A stretch of DNA of 64,000 nt from Aquitalea pelogenes (GCF_001515305.1 NZ_LNQV01000008.1:1-64000), one strand, 5' to 3'; counted from the first letter of the stretch, positions 34,582 through 43,592 are shown. Numbers and translations are program-made. Notes: generated by a model not told the origin, from the letters alone.

Positions 34582-35478
34582 TTACACGCCTGAGCCAAAT
34601 AGCTGGTACGCGGCAGCGACGGTTTTGGTCTGGATTTCCACCGTGTCGCTGATCGGGTTGGCATAGCCCCCAGCCATGGTGATGACCAGTGCGGCACCGC
34701 TGTCCCGCACTTGCTGCATGACCAGCTGGTCGCGTTGCAGCAAACCCGCCTTGCTCAGTGCCAGCTTGCCCAGCCGGTCACCTGCATAAGGGTCGGCACC
34801 GGCCAGGTAAAACACGATATCGGGCTGTTGTTGCAATAGCGCGGGCAAATGCCGTTGCAGCCGGGAAAGGTAGCTGGCGTCGTCGGTCTGGTCGGGCAGG
34901 TCGATGTCCAGCGAGCTGGCTTCCTTGCGGAAGGGAAAGTTCTTTTCGCCATGCATGGAGAAGGTGAACACGCGTGGTTCATCGCGGAAAATGGCGGCCG
35001 TGCCATTACCCTGATGGACATCCAGATCAATGACCAGAATGCGGCGCACCAGGCCTTCTTGCAGCAGCAGGCGCGAGGCCACGGCTACATCATTGAATAC
35101 ACAAAAGCCGCTGCCCTTGTCGTGATAGGCATGATGGGTGCCCCCGGCCAGATTCACCCCGCAACCATGCAGCAAGGCGGTGCGGGCGGCGGCCACAGTG
35201 GCACCGACCGAGCGACGCGAGCGCTCCACCAGTTGCGGCGACCATGGCAGGCCGATTTCACGCCAGGCGCGTGGCGGCAGGCTGCCATCCAGCACCTGGG
35301 CGACATAGTCTGCTGCATGTACCTGTTGCAGTTCCCATGCGCTGGCCGCCGGGGCTTCCTCCATCAGGGGGGCGGCAAATTGCGCCACTGCGGTGGCCAG
35401 CAGCTGGTATTTTTCAGCCGGGAAACGGTGGCCTTCCGGCAGCGGCAGGGCAAACTGGTCGGTACGGTAAATGCGCAT
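34582..35478 (-). CDS. Histone deacetylase family protein
   Basis: A 298-aa zinc amidohydrolase of the HDAC/acetoin-utilisation superfamily, closest in style to bacterial HDAC11-like proteins. GGTHHAYHDKGSGFC carries the catalytic His pair, IDLDVHQGNGT the zinc Asp and His, and AGADPYAGD the third zinc ligand. Substrate (acetyl-lysine, acetylpolyamine or another amide) cannot be told; polyamine genes lie 4-8 kb away, which may be coincidence. Start MRIYRTDQ at 35478. The next upstream gene (DUF1653) ends 12 bp before it. Confidence 0.88.
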   Translation of the reverse strand: MRIYRTDQFALPLPEGHRFPAEKYQLLATAVAQFAAPLMEEAPAASAWELQQVHAADYVAQVLDGSLPPRAWREIGLPWSPQLVERSRRSVGATVAAARTALLHGCGVNLAGGTHHAYHDKGSGFCVFNDVAVASRLLLQEGLVRRILVIDLDVHQGNGTAAIFRDEPRVFTFSMHGEKNFPFRKEASSLDIDLPDQTDDASYLSRLQRHLPALLQQQPDIVFYLAGADPYAGDRLGKLALSKAGLLQRDQLVMQQVRDSGAALVITMAGGYANPISDTVEIQTKTVAAAYQLFGSGV

Positions 35479-35489
35479 GGACTGTGTGG

Positions 35490-35705
35490 CTAGAACAGTT
35501 TGACGGGTGAGAAGCGTGGCAGGCTCTCGCCTTCGTGGATGACGGTTTCCAGGAACATGCCGGCAGGGCGTGTCCACAGTTGATAATCGCCATAGAGCGC
35601 GCGATAGGCCACCATGGGTTCATGCGTTTCAGAATGCAGACCCAGCCCGAGCACTTCGTAAAGATTGCCCCGGTAATGACGATAAATGCCGCGTGGAATG
35701 TCCAT
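35490..35705 (-). CDS. DUF1653 domain protein
   Basis: A 71-aa single-domain protein: GIYRHYRGNLYEVLGLGLHS, then EPMVAYRALYGDYQLWTRP and a C-terminal FSPVKLF. This is the complete DUF1653 fold, widespread in proteobacteria with no assigned function. It lies 12 bp upstream of the HDAC-like gene on the same strand and probably shares its message. Confidence 0.82.
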   Translation of the reverse strand: MDIPRGIYRHYRGNLYEVLGLGLHSETHEPMVAYRALYGDYQLWTRPAGMFLETVIHEGESLPRFSPVKLF

Positions 35706-35762
35706 CTGTGTTCCTTGTCGGTTTCTGCTGGGCCGCCAGCATGGCGCTGCCGGGCAGTGCGG

Positions 35763-36218
35763 TCAAGTATTCTTGCCATCCCAGTAATACACCCGGAATT
35801 CGGTATCCAGCACAAAGCCGTTACGCTCGTACAGTCGCTGTGCCCGGGTGTTGTCGTGGGCGGTTTGCAGCATGATGTCGCCACCACCCAGGCTGATGAC
35901 ATGGGCCTGACAGGTTTGCAGCAGCTGCTTGCTGACACCGCTGCCGCGGTAGTCCGGTGCGACATACAGATCGTGCAGCAGCCAGTTGGGTTTGAGCGTC
36001 AGTGAATTGAAACCGGGATACATCAGCGCAAAGCCGACGGCCACGCCGGCGTCCTCCGCCAGCCACAGGCAGGCCTCGTGCTGGCGTATGCGGGCTTCGA
36101 GAAACTGCAGGCAGTCCGCATCGCTTTGCTGTACATGATAAAAAGCCAGATAAGCCTGAAACAGCGGCAGGCAGTGTTCAAGCTGGTGTGGGGTGACAAG
36201 GCTGATCTTCAAGGTCAT
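35763..36218 (-). CDS. GNAT-family N-acetyltransferase
   Basis: A 151-aa acetyltransferase. The acetyl-CoA loop reads VAPDYRGSGVSKQLL (R/Q-x-x-G-x-G/A type), with NWLLHDLYV before it and NTRAQRLYERNGFV after. Substrate unknown. Upstream of DUF1653 on the same strand, divergent from dusC. Confidence 0.87.
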   Translation of the reverse strand: MTLKISLVTPHQLEHCLPLFQAYLAFYHVQQSDADCLQFLEARIRQHEACLWLAEDAGVAVGFALMYPGFNSLTLKPNWLLHDLYVAPDYRGSGVSKQLLQTCQAHVISLGGGDIMLQTAHDNTRAQRLYERNGFVLDTEFRVYYWDGKNT

Positions 36219-36278
36219 GCATTCGCTCCCGGGCAGTGATTCCGTTACAATAGCGCCCTTTTTTCAGCAGGTTAAGTC

Positions 36279-37226
36279 ATGAATCTGATGCTGGCCCCGA
36301 TGGAGGGTCTGGTTGACCCCATCATGCGGGATGTACTGACCCGTCTGGGCGGTATCGACTTGTGTGTAACCGAATTTGTCCGGGTCACCAATGTGCTGTT
36401 GCCCACCCGTACTTTTCACCGGCTGGCACCGGAATTGCTGAACGGTGGCAAAACCCGCGCCGGAACAACAGTGCGGGTGCAGTTGTTGGGCTCGGACCCG
36501 GTCTGTCTGGCGGAAAATGCCGCCAAGGTGGCCAGCCTGGGTGCGCCGGGGGTGGACCTGAACTTTGGCTGCCCGGCACCCACGGTCAATCGTCATCGTG
36601 GCGGGGCGGTACTGCTGACCGAGCCGGAACTGCTGCACGCCATTGTCAGGCAGGTGAGGGCGGCTGTTCCGGCCGAGATACCGGTAACCGCCAAGATGCG
36701 GCTGGGCTATGAGGACAAGAGCCTGGCACTGGACTGCGCTGCTGCCTTGGCAAGTGCCGGGGCAGCCGAGCTGGTGGTACATGCGCGTACCAAGGTGGAA
36801 GGGTATAAGCCGCCAGCCCACTGGGACTGGATTGCCCGTATCCGGGAGCATGTCACGGTGCCGGTTATTGCCAATGGCGAGGTATGGACCGTGGCGGATT
36901 ACCATGCCATCCGGGCGCAAAGCGGCTGTGAGCGGGTAATGATTGGCCGGGGGCTGATTGCCGCGCCCGACCTGGCACTGCGCATTGCGGGCGACCAATC
37001 CGACACGCCCATGGCCTGGCAGGCCCTGATGAAATGGTTGCTGGATTTCTACCAGCAGTGCTTTACCGAGGCAGGGGAGTCGCGCTATCCGCCAGCACGG
37101 CTCAAGCAGTGGCTGGGGCAGTTGAAAAAAACCTACCCGGAGGCGGGTGACTTTTTCGAAGTGATTCGCCGCGAAACTTCTGCTGAGAATATTCTGAGAG
37201 TAATGCAGGATATGTCTGTTAAGTAA
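36279..37226 (+). CDS. dusC: tRNA-dihydrouridine(16) synthase
   Basis: FMN-dependent reduction of U16 in tRNA. The 315-aa protein has [15 protein letters not shown] at the start, the catalytic Cys in [30 protein letters not shown] and the FMN-binding [12 protein letters not shown]. Length and the LAPMEGL start favour DusC over DusA/B. Single gene followed by a strong terminator. Confidence 0.93.
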   Translation: MNLMLAPMEGLVDPIMRDVLTRLGGIDLCVTEFVRVTNVLLPTRTFHRLAPELLNGGKTRAGTTVRVQLLGSDPVCLAENAAKVASLGAPGVDLNFGCPAPTVNRHRGGAVLLTEPELLHAIVRQVRAAVPAEIPVTAKMRLGYEDKSLALDCAAALASAGAAELVVHARTKVEGYKPPAHWDWIARIREHVTVPVIANGEVWTVADYHAIRAQSGCERVMIGRGLIAAPDLALRIAGDQSDTPMAWQALMKWLLDFYQQCFTEAGESRYPPARLKQWLGQLKKTYPEAGDFFEVIRRETSAENILRVMQDMSVK

Positions 37227-37357
37227 ATTCACCCATAGCCAATGCCAGGTGCAAACGTTAGGATGAAAACGTGCTTGGTTCTTGGTATGGATCCAGGCGC
37301 TGTATGACCGGCTGCCCTCAGCTTCCGGTCGTTACACTTCCCCGATACCCTGTTAAT

Positions 37358-37384
37358 CCCTCCCCTTGCGGGAGGGTTTTTTTT
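37358..37384 (+). terminator. Rho-independent terminator after dusC
   Basis: CCCTCCC and GGGAGGG enclose CTTGC and are followed by eight T. It lies 130 bp after the dusC stop; no gene lies between. Confidence 0.85.
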
Positions 37385-37475
37385 GCCTGCATGGCCATCA
37401 GGATGATCTGGTCAGCCCCACGACGCCAATCTGGCCGATGAGAACGGGGCTGTCGCTGGGAGTAAACCAAATGAA

Positions 37476-37500
37476 ATCAGACCAGGCATGCTGGTCTGAT
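37476..37500 (-). terminator. Hairpin after the S24/small-ORF operon
   Basis: ATCAGACCAG and CTGGTCTGAT are perfect 10-bp arms around GCATG. On the minus strand it lies about 40 bp after the stop of the 48-aa ORF and is followed by a moderately T-rich stretch. Confidence 0.6.
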
Positions 37501-37540
37501 GATGTTGTCGCGACAGGGGAAACTTGCCCGGACGCGCGGT

Positions 37541-37687
37541 CTAGACGAACTGCACCGGGACAAAGTAGCTGCGACCAGTGCGGGATACCAGCACCTGCGG
37601 TTGTCCGGCGCGGACTTCACGAAAAGCACGCGGCAGACGGCGCCAGTCCATGAACTTCATCTTGATCAGGCTTTCATCGATTTGCAT
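37541..37687 (-). CDS. 48-aa protein coupled to the UmuD/LexA-family gene
   Basis: A short frame with ATG at 37687 (a second ATG at 37690) and TAG at 37541. Its ribosome binding site AAAGGAG is fused to the stop of the upstream S24 gene (TAAAGGAG), so the two are translationally coupled. The protein is basic: MQIDESLIKMKFMDWRRLPR, then AFREVRAGQPQVLVSRTGRS, then YFVPVQFV. It is compact and has no signal or membrane segment. I do not recognise a family, and it does not resemble Acinetobacter DdrR as I know it. Its place suggests a partner or regulator of the damage-response protein. Confidence 0.6.
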   Translation of the reverse strand: MQIDESLIKMKFMDWRRLPRAFREVRAGQPQVLVSRTGRSYFVPVQFV

Positions 37688-37698
37688 CATGCGCTCCT

Positions 37699-38277
37699 TT
37701 ACGAGACCGGGTGAATGACGTTGGTCACCACACCCCAGATAAACAATGCCGCTTCTTCCGGCACTTCGATTGGCGAGTAAGCCGGGTTCTCCGGCATCAG
37801 GAACAGGCCGCTTGCCGTTTTTTCCAGCCGCTTGACGGTAAGCTCGCCGTTGATGACCGCCACCACCACCTTGCCGCTGCGTGCTGGCAGGGCGCGGTCG
37901 ACAATCAGCAGGTCGCCATCGTGAATGCCGGCATTGATCATCGAGTCGCCTTTCACCGTCACCATGAAGGTACTGGCAGGGTGGCTGACCAGATGGGCAT
38001 TCAGGTCGATGTCGGCTTCTTTCAGGTCATCGGCGGCAACGGGCGAGCCGGCAGGTACCCGGCTGGCGAACAAGGGCAGTGACAGCTGGCTGAGGGTTTC
38101 CGACAGGGTGCGGATATCCTGGGTGTCCGCTGTTCTGACCGTACGCAGCTGGCGATATTCAGCCAGCCAGTTTTCCAGCAGTGGCCGCAAGGGTTCCGGC
38201 ACACGCATGGCTACGGTTTTGTCACCACCGAATGCCGATTTGCGTCCGGCACCATCTCGTTTGCCTCCTTGTGCCAT
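37699..38277 (-). CDS. LexA/UmuD-family (S24) autoprotease with N-terminal extension
   Basis: A 192-aa S24 peptidase-fold protein. Residues 1-70 form a Gly/Arg-rich start (GKRDGAGRKSAFGGDKT) and a helical part (MRVPEPLRPLLENWLAEY) that could bind DNA. The cleavage site is Ala77-Gly78 in VPAGSPVAADD; the catalytic pair is Ser112 in KGDSMINAG and Lys149 in ELTVKRL, both intact. UmuD proteins with such extensions act as SOS repressors in Acinetobacter (UmuDAb). An operator like that at umuDC overlaps its own promoter, so it is probably autoregulated. It may be the repressor of both loci and the protease for the catalytically dead UmuD at 26887. It could instead be a second UmuD without UmuC. Confidence 0.85.
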   Translation of the reverse strand: MAQGGKRDGAGRKSAFGGDKTVAMRVPEPLRPLLENWLAEYRQLRTVRTADTQDIRTLSETLSQLSLPLFASRVPAGSPVAADDLKEADIDLNAHLVSHPASTFMVTVKGDSMINAGIHDGDLLIVDRALPARSGKVVVAVINGELTVKRLEKTASGLFLMPENPAYSPIEVPEEAALFIWGVVTNVIHPVS

Positions 38278-38307
38278 CTTGGCTCTTCCTGTTTCGCTTG
38301 CGTTGAA

Positions 38308-38339
38308 TTGATTGTGTACAAATTCAAATGACTTGGCAA
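38308..38339 (-). promoter_or_regulatory. Promoter of the S24 gene with UmuDAb-like operator
   Basis: Plus-strand TTGATTG-TGTACA-AATTCAA (38308-38327) is a 20-bp imperfect palindrome. On the minus strand -35 TTGCCA (38334-38339), a 17-bp spacer and -10 CACAAT (38311-38316) give the same register as at umuDC. It lies 31 bp before the start codon. Confidence 0.7.
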
Positions 38340-38431
38340 TGCCAATGTGAAAATGCCGGGTTTTAGTGTGGCATTCTTGCTGTTCTTGATATTTTTCAAT
38401 GAATCAAGTCATTGAAAATAAAAGACAAATA

Positions 38432-39280
38432 CTATTTCTGCTTGCGCGGTGCGCTGGAAGTGCCATCCGGGGCCGCAAACAGCAGAAACAAACCGGCCTG
38501 CTGGCTGACGCCCAGCTTGGCGTACAGATTGCGCCGGTGCACCTTGGCGGTATCCAGTGAAATGCCCAGCTCACGGGCAATGGCCTTGGTGGAGTGCCCG
38601 GCCAGAATCAGCAGGGCGACCTGCACCTCACGCTCGGTCAGTTGCGGATTGCCGCGCTGGCGCAAGGCATCTTCCAGCCTTGACTGGCGTTCCACCGGGT
38701 TGTCGCGCTGCTGTTCGATCAGGCTGGTGTCAAATTGCCATGCCTTGCGCAGCAGGGTCAGCAGCCAGGGGCTGAATAACTGGCAGCTGCCAATCTCGCT
38801 GGCACTGAAGCGCTGACGGCTGGCCAGCGACAATGACAGCACGCCCTGGCCGGCAATGGGCAGCAGGAATTGCAGCTCGTCTTCCCCGACATTGCGGCTG
38901 AAATACTGGCGGTAGTATTCGGTGTCACGGAAGGAATCCGGTGCCACATCGTCCAGCCGATACAGGCCGGGCATCGGATTTTGCTGGCTGAACGCATAGA
39001 AGGGGTCAATGCGGTACAGCCCGGCACGGTAGTCGGCAAACAGGTCGTCCGCTGCGAGGTTGGCGGCATGGTCCGCCAGGATCAGCGGTGGCTGGTCAGC
39101 CTGGAACAGCAGCACTACCCAGGTATCGAAGGTGGCAATCTCGCCCAGAAAACTGGCCAGCACCGGCCAGAAGCGTGGCTCTCCCAGTTGTTCCAGCAAT
39201 TTCCCCAGCCGGTGATGAAAGGCCAGGTCACTCACGGCGATCTGCATGTCTGTTCTTGCTCCTGTTTCGCTATTGGCCAT
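38432..39280 (-). CDS. LuxR-type HTH transcriptional regulator
   Basis: A 282-aa regulator with an N-terminal ligand-type domain (FHHRLGKLLEQLGEPRFWPV, RIDPFYAF, YYRQYFSRNVGEDEL) and a C-terminal LuxR HTH (LTEREVQVALLILAGHSTKA, then LGISLDTAKVHRRNLYAKLG). This architecture is common beside polyamine and amine catabolic genes. It is divergent from puuC with 166 bp between and is the probable regulator of puuC, spuC and the potF-like gene. An alternative start lies at 39247 (MQIAVSDL). Confidence 0.85.
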   Translation of the reverse strand: MANSETGARTDMQIAVSDLAFHHRLGKLLEQLGEPRFWPVLASFLGEIATFDTWVVLLFQADQPPLILADHAANLAADDLFADYRAGLYRIDPFYAFSQQNPMPGLYRLDDVAPDSFRDTEYYRQYFSRNVGEDELQFLLPIAGQGVLSLSLASRQRFSASEIGSCQLFSPWLLTLLRKAWQFDTSLIEQQRDNPVERQSRLEDALRQRGNPQLTEREVQVALLILAGHSTKAIARELGISLDTAKVHRRNLYAKLGVSQQAGLFLLFAAPDGTSSAPRKQK

Positions 39281-39446
39281 GGTTTTGCATGATGCCGCAA
39301 CTGTTCTGCCCCGGCGCTACCCCCAAGGGGTGAGTGGCCTCACCCATCAAGGCGATGGGCGGGGTGGGGCAGTCTGCCTAGACTGTGGCCATCGCATGTC
39401 AGTCGTATGTGGAGTCGCGACTGGCTAAACCCGACAGGAGAGTAGC

Positions 39447-40943
39447 ATGTTGTCATCGAAAGATCTGTCATTCTGGACGGCTTGCGCCAGCGCGCTGCAG
39501 CCTGCTGCACAGGCCTATATGGATGGCCGGCTGCAAGATGCAGTAGATGGCCGCCAGTTTGCCAGCATCTGTCCGCATACCGGCCAGACCATCGCCATGG
39601 TGGCGCGCTGTGCACAGGCAGATGTTGACCTGGCAGTGAGCGCCGCACGACGCAGCTTTGAGGCCGGGGACTGGTCGCGGTGCCATCCGCGAGAGCGCAA
39701 GCCAGTGCTGCAAAAACTGGCGCAACTGCTGCGCGACAATGCCGACGAACTGGCCTTGCTCGATTGCCTGGACATGGGCAAGCCCATCTCGGATGCGCTG
39801 AATATCGACGTGCCGGCCACGGCGGCCTTGTTCGACTGGTATGCCGAAGCCTGCGACAAGCTGTATGACGAAGTGGCCCCCAGCGGCCCGGATGCGCTGG
39901 CGCTGGTGACGCGCGAACCGGTGGGCGTGGTGGCGGCAGTGATTCCGTGGAATTTCCCGTTGGACATGGCCGCCTGGAAAGTGGCACCGGCGCTGGCGGC
40001 AGGCAATAGCGTGCTGCTGAAACCGGCCGAGCAGTCGCCGTTGTCTGCCATCCGTCTGGCGCAGCTGGCCAGCGAGGCCGGTCTGCCGGCCGGTGTGCTG
40101 AACGTGCTGCCCGGCTATGGCGAGGAGGCCGGGCAGGCGCTGGGCCTGCATCCGGACATCGACTGCCTGTCGTTTACCGGCAGCACCGAAATCGGCAAGC
40201 GCTTTCTGGCGTATTCCGCCGCTTCCAACATGAAAATGGTGTGGCTGGAGTGCGGTGGCAAAAGCCCGAATCTGGTGTTTGCCGATTGTGCCGACCTGGA
40301 CGCGGCGGCACGCAAGGCGGCCTTTGGCATCTGCTTCAATCAGGGCCAGGTGTGTTCTGCCAGCTCGCGCCTGCTGGTGGAAAGCAGCATCCACGACCGT
40401 TTTGTCGAAAAGGTGCTGACCGAAATGGCGCATTACCAGCCGGGCAATCCGCTGGACCCGGCCACGCGGCTGGGCACGCTGGTGGATGCCGGGCATACCG
40501 GCCGGGTGCACGGTTTTATCGAGGACGGCGTGCGGCAGGGCGCGCGCTTGCTGGCTGGTGGCGAGCGGCTGCGACTGGGTGACAGTGACTGCTATTTGCA
40601 GCCCGCCCTGTTTACCGGAGTGACGCCGCAGATGCGTATTGCCCGCGAAGAGATTTTCGGCCCGGTGCTGTCGGTGCTGCGTTTTGACAGCGAGGTCGAA
40701 GCCATTGCCATGGCCAATGACAGCATTTACGGCCTGGCGGCTGCGGTATGGACCGACCAGCTGCAGCGGGCCCACCGCGTGGCGCGTGCCTTGCGCGCCG
40801 GTACTGTCTCGGTCAACACCGTGGACGCACTGGACCCCGGCGTACCGTTTGGCGGCTGCAAGCAGTCCGGCTTTGGCCGCGACCTGTCCCTGCATGCGCT
40901 GGACAAGTTCAGCCAGCTCAAAACCACCTGGATCAGCCTGTAA
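39447..40943 (+). CDS. puuC: Gamma-glutamyl-gamma-aminobutyraldehyde (or aminobutyraldehyde) dehydrogenase
   Basis: NAD(P)-dependent aldehyde dehydrogenase of putrescine breakdown. The 498-aa protein has the ALDH motifs VIPWNFPLDMAAWKVAP, FTGSTEIGK, catalytic Glu in WLECGGKSPNL and catalytic Cys in FNQGQVCSASSRLL. Sequence style and neighbours fit PuuC. GACAGGAGAG precedes the ATG. First gene of the polyamine cluster, divergent from the LuxR regulator. Confidence 0.88.
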   Translation: MLSSKDLSFWTACASALQPAAQAYMDGRLQDAVDGRQFASICPHTGQTIAMVARCAQADVDLAVSAARRSFEAGDWSRCHPRERKPVLQKLAQLLRDNADELALLDCLDMGKPISDALNIDVPATAALFDWYAEACDKLYDEVAPSGPDALALVTREPVGVVAAVIPWNFPLDMAAWKVAPALAAGNSVLLKPAEQSPLSAIRLAQLASEAGLPAGVLNVLPGYGEEAGQALGLHPDIDCLSFTGSTEIGKRFLAYSAASNMKMVWLECGGKSPNLVFADCADLDAAARKAAFGICFNQGQVCSASSRLLVESSIHDRFVEKVLTEMAHYQPGNPLDPATRLGTLVDAGHTGRVHGFIEDGVRQGARLLAGGERLRLGDSDCYLQPALFTGVTPQMRIAREEIFGPVLSVLRFDSEVEAIAMANDSIYGLAAAVWTDQLQRAHRVARALRAGTVSVNTVDALDPGVPFGGCKQSGFGRDLSLHALDKFSQLKTTWISL

Positions 40944-40969
40944 GCCGGTGCCCCGGCATGGAGACCACA

Positions 40970-42352
40970 ATGCACACCAATCAGAAGCAACGCAGTACCG
41001 CCGACTATCAGGCCATGGATGCCGCTCACCATATTCATGCCTTTCTGGACCAGAAAGCCCTGAACGAGGAGGGGCCGCGCGTCATCACCCGTGGCGAAGG
41101 GCTGTATGTGTGGGACAGCGAAGGCAAGCAGTATCTGGACGGCATGTCCGGCCTGTGGTGCACCAATGTCGGCTATGGCCGGCAGGAGCTGATTGATGCC
41201 GCCACCCGGCAGCTCAAGGAACTGAGTTACTACAATATGTTTTTCCATACCACCCACCCGGCGGTGGTGGAGTTGTCCGAGCGGCTGTTTTCCCTGCTGC
41301 CCGGCAGTTACAGCCATGTGATCTATACCAACTCCGGCTCCGAAGCCAATGAAGTGCTGATTCGTACCGTGCGCCGCTTCTGGGACGTGATGGGCCAGCC
41401 GGACAAGAAAATCTTCATCGGCCGCCACAATGGCTATCACGGCTCCACTGTGGGCAGCGCCTCGCTGGGTGGCATGGCCTTCATGCACGAAATGGGCAAT
41501 CTGCCGATTCCGGGGGTTGAACACATTGACGAGCCAGACTGGTATCGCCACGGCGGCAACCTCAACCCGGCGGAATTCGGCCTGCAGTGTGCCCGCGCGC
41601 TGGAGCAGAAAATCCTGCAACTGGGCGCGGACAAGGTGGCGGCTTTTGTGGCCGAGCCGTTCCAGGGTGCCGGTGGCATGATTTTTCCGCCGGAAAGCTA
41701 CTGGCCGGAAATCCAGCGTATTTGCCGTCAGTACGATGTGCTGCTGTGTGCCGACGAGGTGATTGGCGGCTTTGGCCGTACCGGCGAATGGTTTGCCCAT
41801 CAGCATTTCGACTTCCAGCCCGACACGCTGAGCATCGCCAAGGGGCTGACCTCCGGCTACATCCCCATGGGCGGGCTGGTGCTGTCGCGGCGCATGGCGC
41901 AGGCTCTGATCGACAAGGGCGGAGTGTTTGCCCATGGCCTGACCTATTCCGGTCACCCGGTGGCCGCCGCCGTGGCGCTGGCCAATCTGGATGTGTTGCA
42001 GGGCGAAGGCATGGTGGATGCCGTCAAGCAGGATACCGGCCCCTATCTGCAACGCTGCCTGCGTGAAGTGTTTGCCGATCACCCGCTGGTGGGCGACATC
42101 CAGGGCACGGGCATGGTGGCGGCCTTGCAGCTGTGTGAAGACAAGGCCAGCCGCAAGCTGTTTGCCAATGAAGATGATATCGGCTGGCGTTGCCGTAGCC
42201 ATGGCTTTGACGAGGGGCTGATCATCCGCTCCACCCATGGCCGCATGATCATGGCACCGGCACTGGCCATCACTCGCAGCCAGGTTGACGAGCTGCTGAG
42301 CAAAACCCTGCGGGCAGTCGACCGTACCGCCCGCGAGCTGGGCATATTGTAA
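40970..42352 (+). CDS. spuC: Putrescine/polyamine:pyruvate aminotransferase, class III
   Basis: PLP enzyme that transfers the amino group of putrescine (or spermidine/cadaverine) to pyruvate. The 460-aa protein has LYNMF-type YYNMFFHTTHP, TNSGSEANEVLIRTVRRF, the Asp in CADEVIGGFGRTGEWF and the PLP Lys in IAKGLTSGYIPMGG, matching Pseudomonas SpuC and E. coli YgjG-like enzymes. GGAGA lies five bases before the ATG at 40970; the ATG at 40958 overlaps that site. It follows puuC by 26 bp. Exact substrate is inferred. Confidence 0.88.
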   Translation: MHTNQKQRSTADYQAMDAAHHIHAFLDQKALNEEGPRVITRGEGLYVWDSEGKQYLDGMSGLWCTNVGYGRQELIDAATRQLKELSYYNMFFHTTHPAVVELSERLFSLLPGSYSHVIYTNSGSEANEVLIRTVRRFWDVMGQPDKKIFIGRHNGYHGSTVGSASLGGMAFMHEMGNLPIPGVEHIDEPDWYRHGGNLNPAEFGLQCARALEQKILQLGADKVAAFVAEPFQGAGGMIFPPESYWPEIQRICRQYDVLLCADEVIGGFGRTGEWFAHQHFDFQPDTLSIAKGLTSGYIPMGGLVLSRRMAQALIDKGGVFAHGLTYSGHPVAAAVALANLDVLQGEGMVDAVKQDTGPYLQRCLREVFADHPLVGDIQGTGMVAALQLCEDKASRKLFANEDDIGWRCRSHGFDEGLIIRSTHGRMIMAPALAITRSQVDELLSKTLRAVDRTARELGIL

Positions 42353-42498
42353 GCCCCGCCACCGGCATCCTTACAGAGCCGTTCAGCGGCCAGACCTTGC
42401 CGGGACCACTCCTTCAGCACAGCGCCATCGTTCCCGCCACCGGTCAGCCTGGCCGGTGGACGGGTGTTGCCAGTCCGCACTACAGGAGTTTCACCATC

Positions 42499-43592
42499 AT
42501 GCGCTTCACACCCACCCTGCGCCGTCTTGCCTCCGCCACGCTCTGCTGTCTTGGCCTCACCGCCCAGGCGGCCGAGCTGCATGTCTACAACTGGTCGGAC
42601 TATATCGGCGAGCAAACCATTGCCAGCTTCGAAAAACAGACCGGCATCAAGGTGAAATACGATGTCTACGACAGCGATGACACCTTGCAGGCCAAAATGC
42701 TTACCGGCCGCGCCGGTTACGACGTGGTGGTGCCCACCTCCAACTACATGGCGCGTCAGGCCGCCGCTGGCATCTATCAGCCGCTGAACAAGGCGTTGCT
42801 GCCCAATCTGGCCAATCTGGACCCGCAGCTGATGAAAATGGTGGCCAGTGCCGACCCTGGCAATAAATACGGCGTGCCCTATGCCTGGTTTACCGACGGG
42901 CTGGGGCTGAACCTGAACAAGGTGAAGACGGCGCTGGGCAATGATGCGCCACTGGATAGCTGGGACCTGCTGTTTGACCCGGCCCGGCTGGGCAAGCTGA
43001 AGAGTTGCGGGGTATCGATGCTGGATCAGGCCAGCGATGTGTTTGCCATCACTCTGCATTACCTGCACAAGGACCCGAACAGCAAGAATCCGGCCGATTA
43101 TCAGGCGGCGTTTGAAACCCTGAAGAAAATCCGACCCTATATCACCCAGTTCAATTCTTCCGGCTATATCAATGACCTGGCCAATGGCGATGTCTGTCTG
43201 GCGGTAGGCTGGTCGGGCGATATCGGCATTGCCCGGCGCCGGGCGGCAGATGCCGGCAAGCATTACCAGATTGCCTACGTCATTCCCAAGAGCGGCGCGC
43301 CGTTTTCGGTGGATATGATGACCATACCGAAAGATGCGCCCAACCCGGCAGCGGCGCACCAGTGGATCAACCACATCCTGCAGCCGGATGTGCGGCCGGC
43401 ATCACCAACAAGGTGTTCTACCCCACGCCCAATATCCCGGCGCGCAAACTGGTGCAGCCTGCCATTGCCAGTGATGCCGGCATCTACCCGCCGCCCGCGG
43501 TGATGCAGACGCTGTTCCTGTTGCAACCTTTGCCGACAGATATCCTGCGCTTGCAGAACCGCTTGTGGACGCAACTGAAAACAGGGCGTTGA
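42499..43592 (+). pseudogene. potF: Putrescine-binding periplasmic protein (PotF/SpuD-like), single-base frameshift
   Basis: Periplasmic solute-binding protein of a polyamine ABC importer. Signal peptide RRLASATLCCLGLTAQAAEL, then LHVYNWSDYIGEQTIASFEK, GYDVVVPTSNYMARQ and NGDVCLAVGWSGDI are PotF hallmarks. At 43392-43393 the text reads GATGTGCGGCC where family alignment needs GATGTGGCGGCC; one G is missing. The other frame resumes AAGITNKVFYPTPNIPARKL and ends at 43592. Length is 1094 bp, one short of 365 codons. No permease or ATPase follows. Either broken or a sequence error. Confidence 0.88.

Noticed and set aside
33747-34652. 301-codon plus-strand frame over msrA
   Set aside because: It lies antisense to msrA for most of its length and has no family resemblance or ribosome binding site.
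37541-37687. Identity of the 48-aa ORF with DdrR
   Set aside because: Size and residues do not match DdrR as I know it; only the genetic position is similar, so no name is given.
39468-40970. 500-codon open frame antisense to puuC (and similar long frames antisense to phaC, spuC and the radical SAM gene)
   Set aside because: Composition is His/Gln/Arg-rich shadow coding typical of GC-rich genes; the sense frames match known families end to end.
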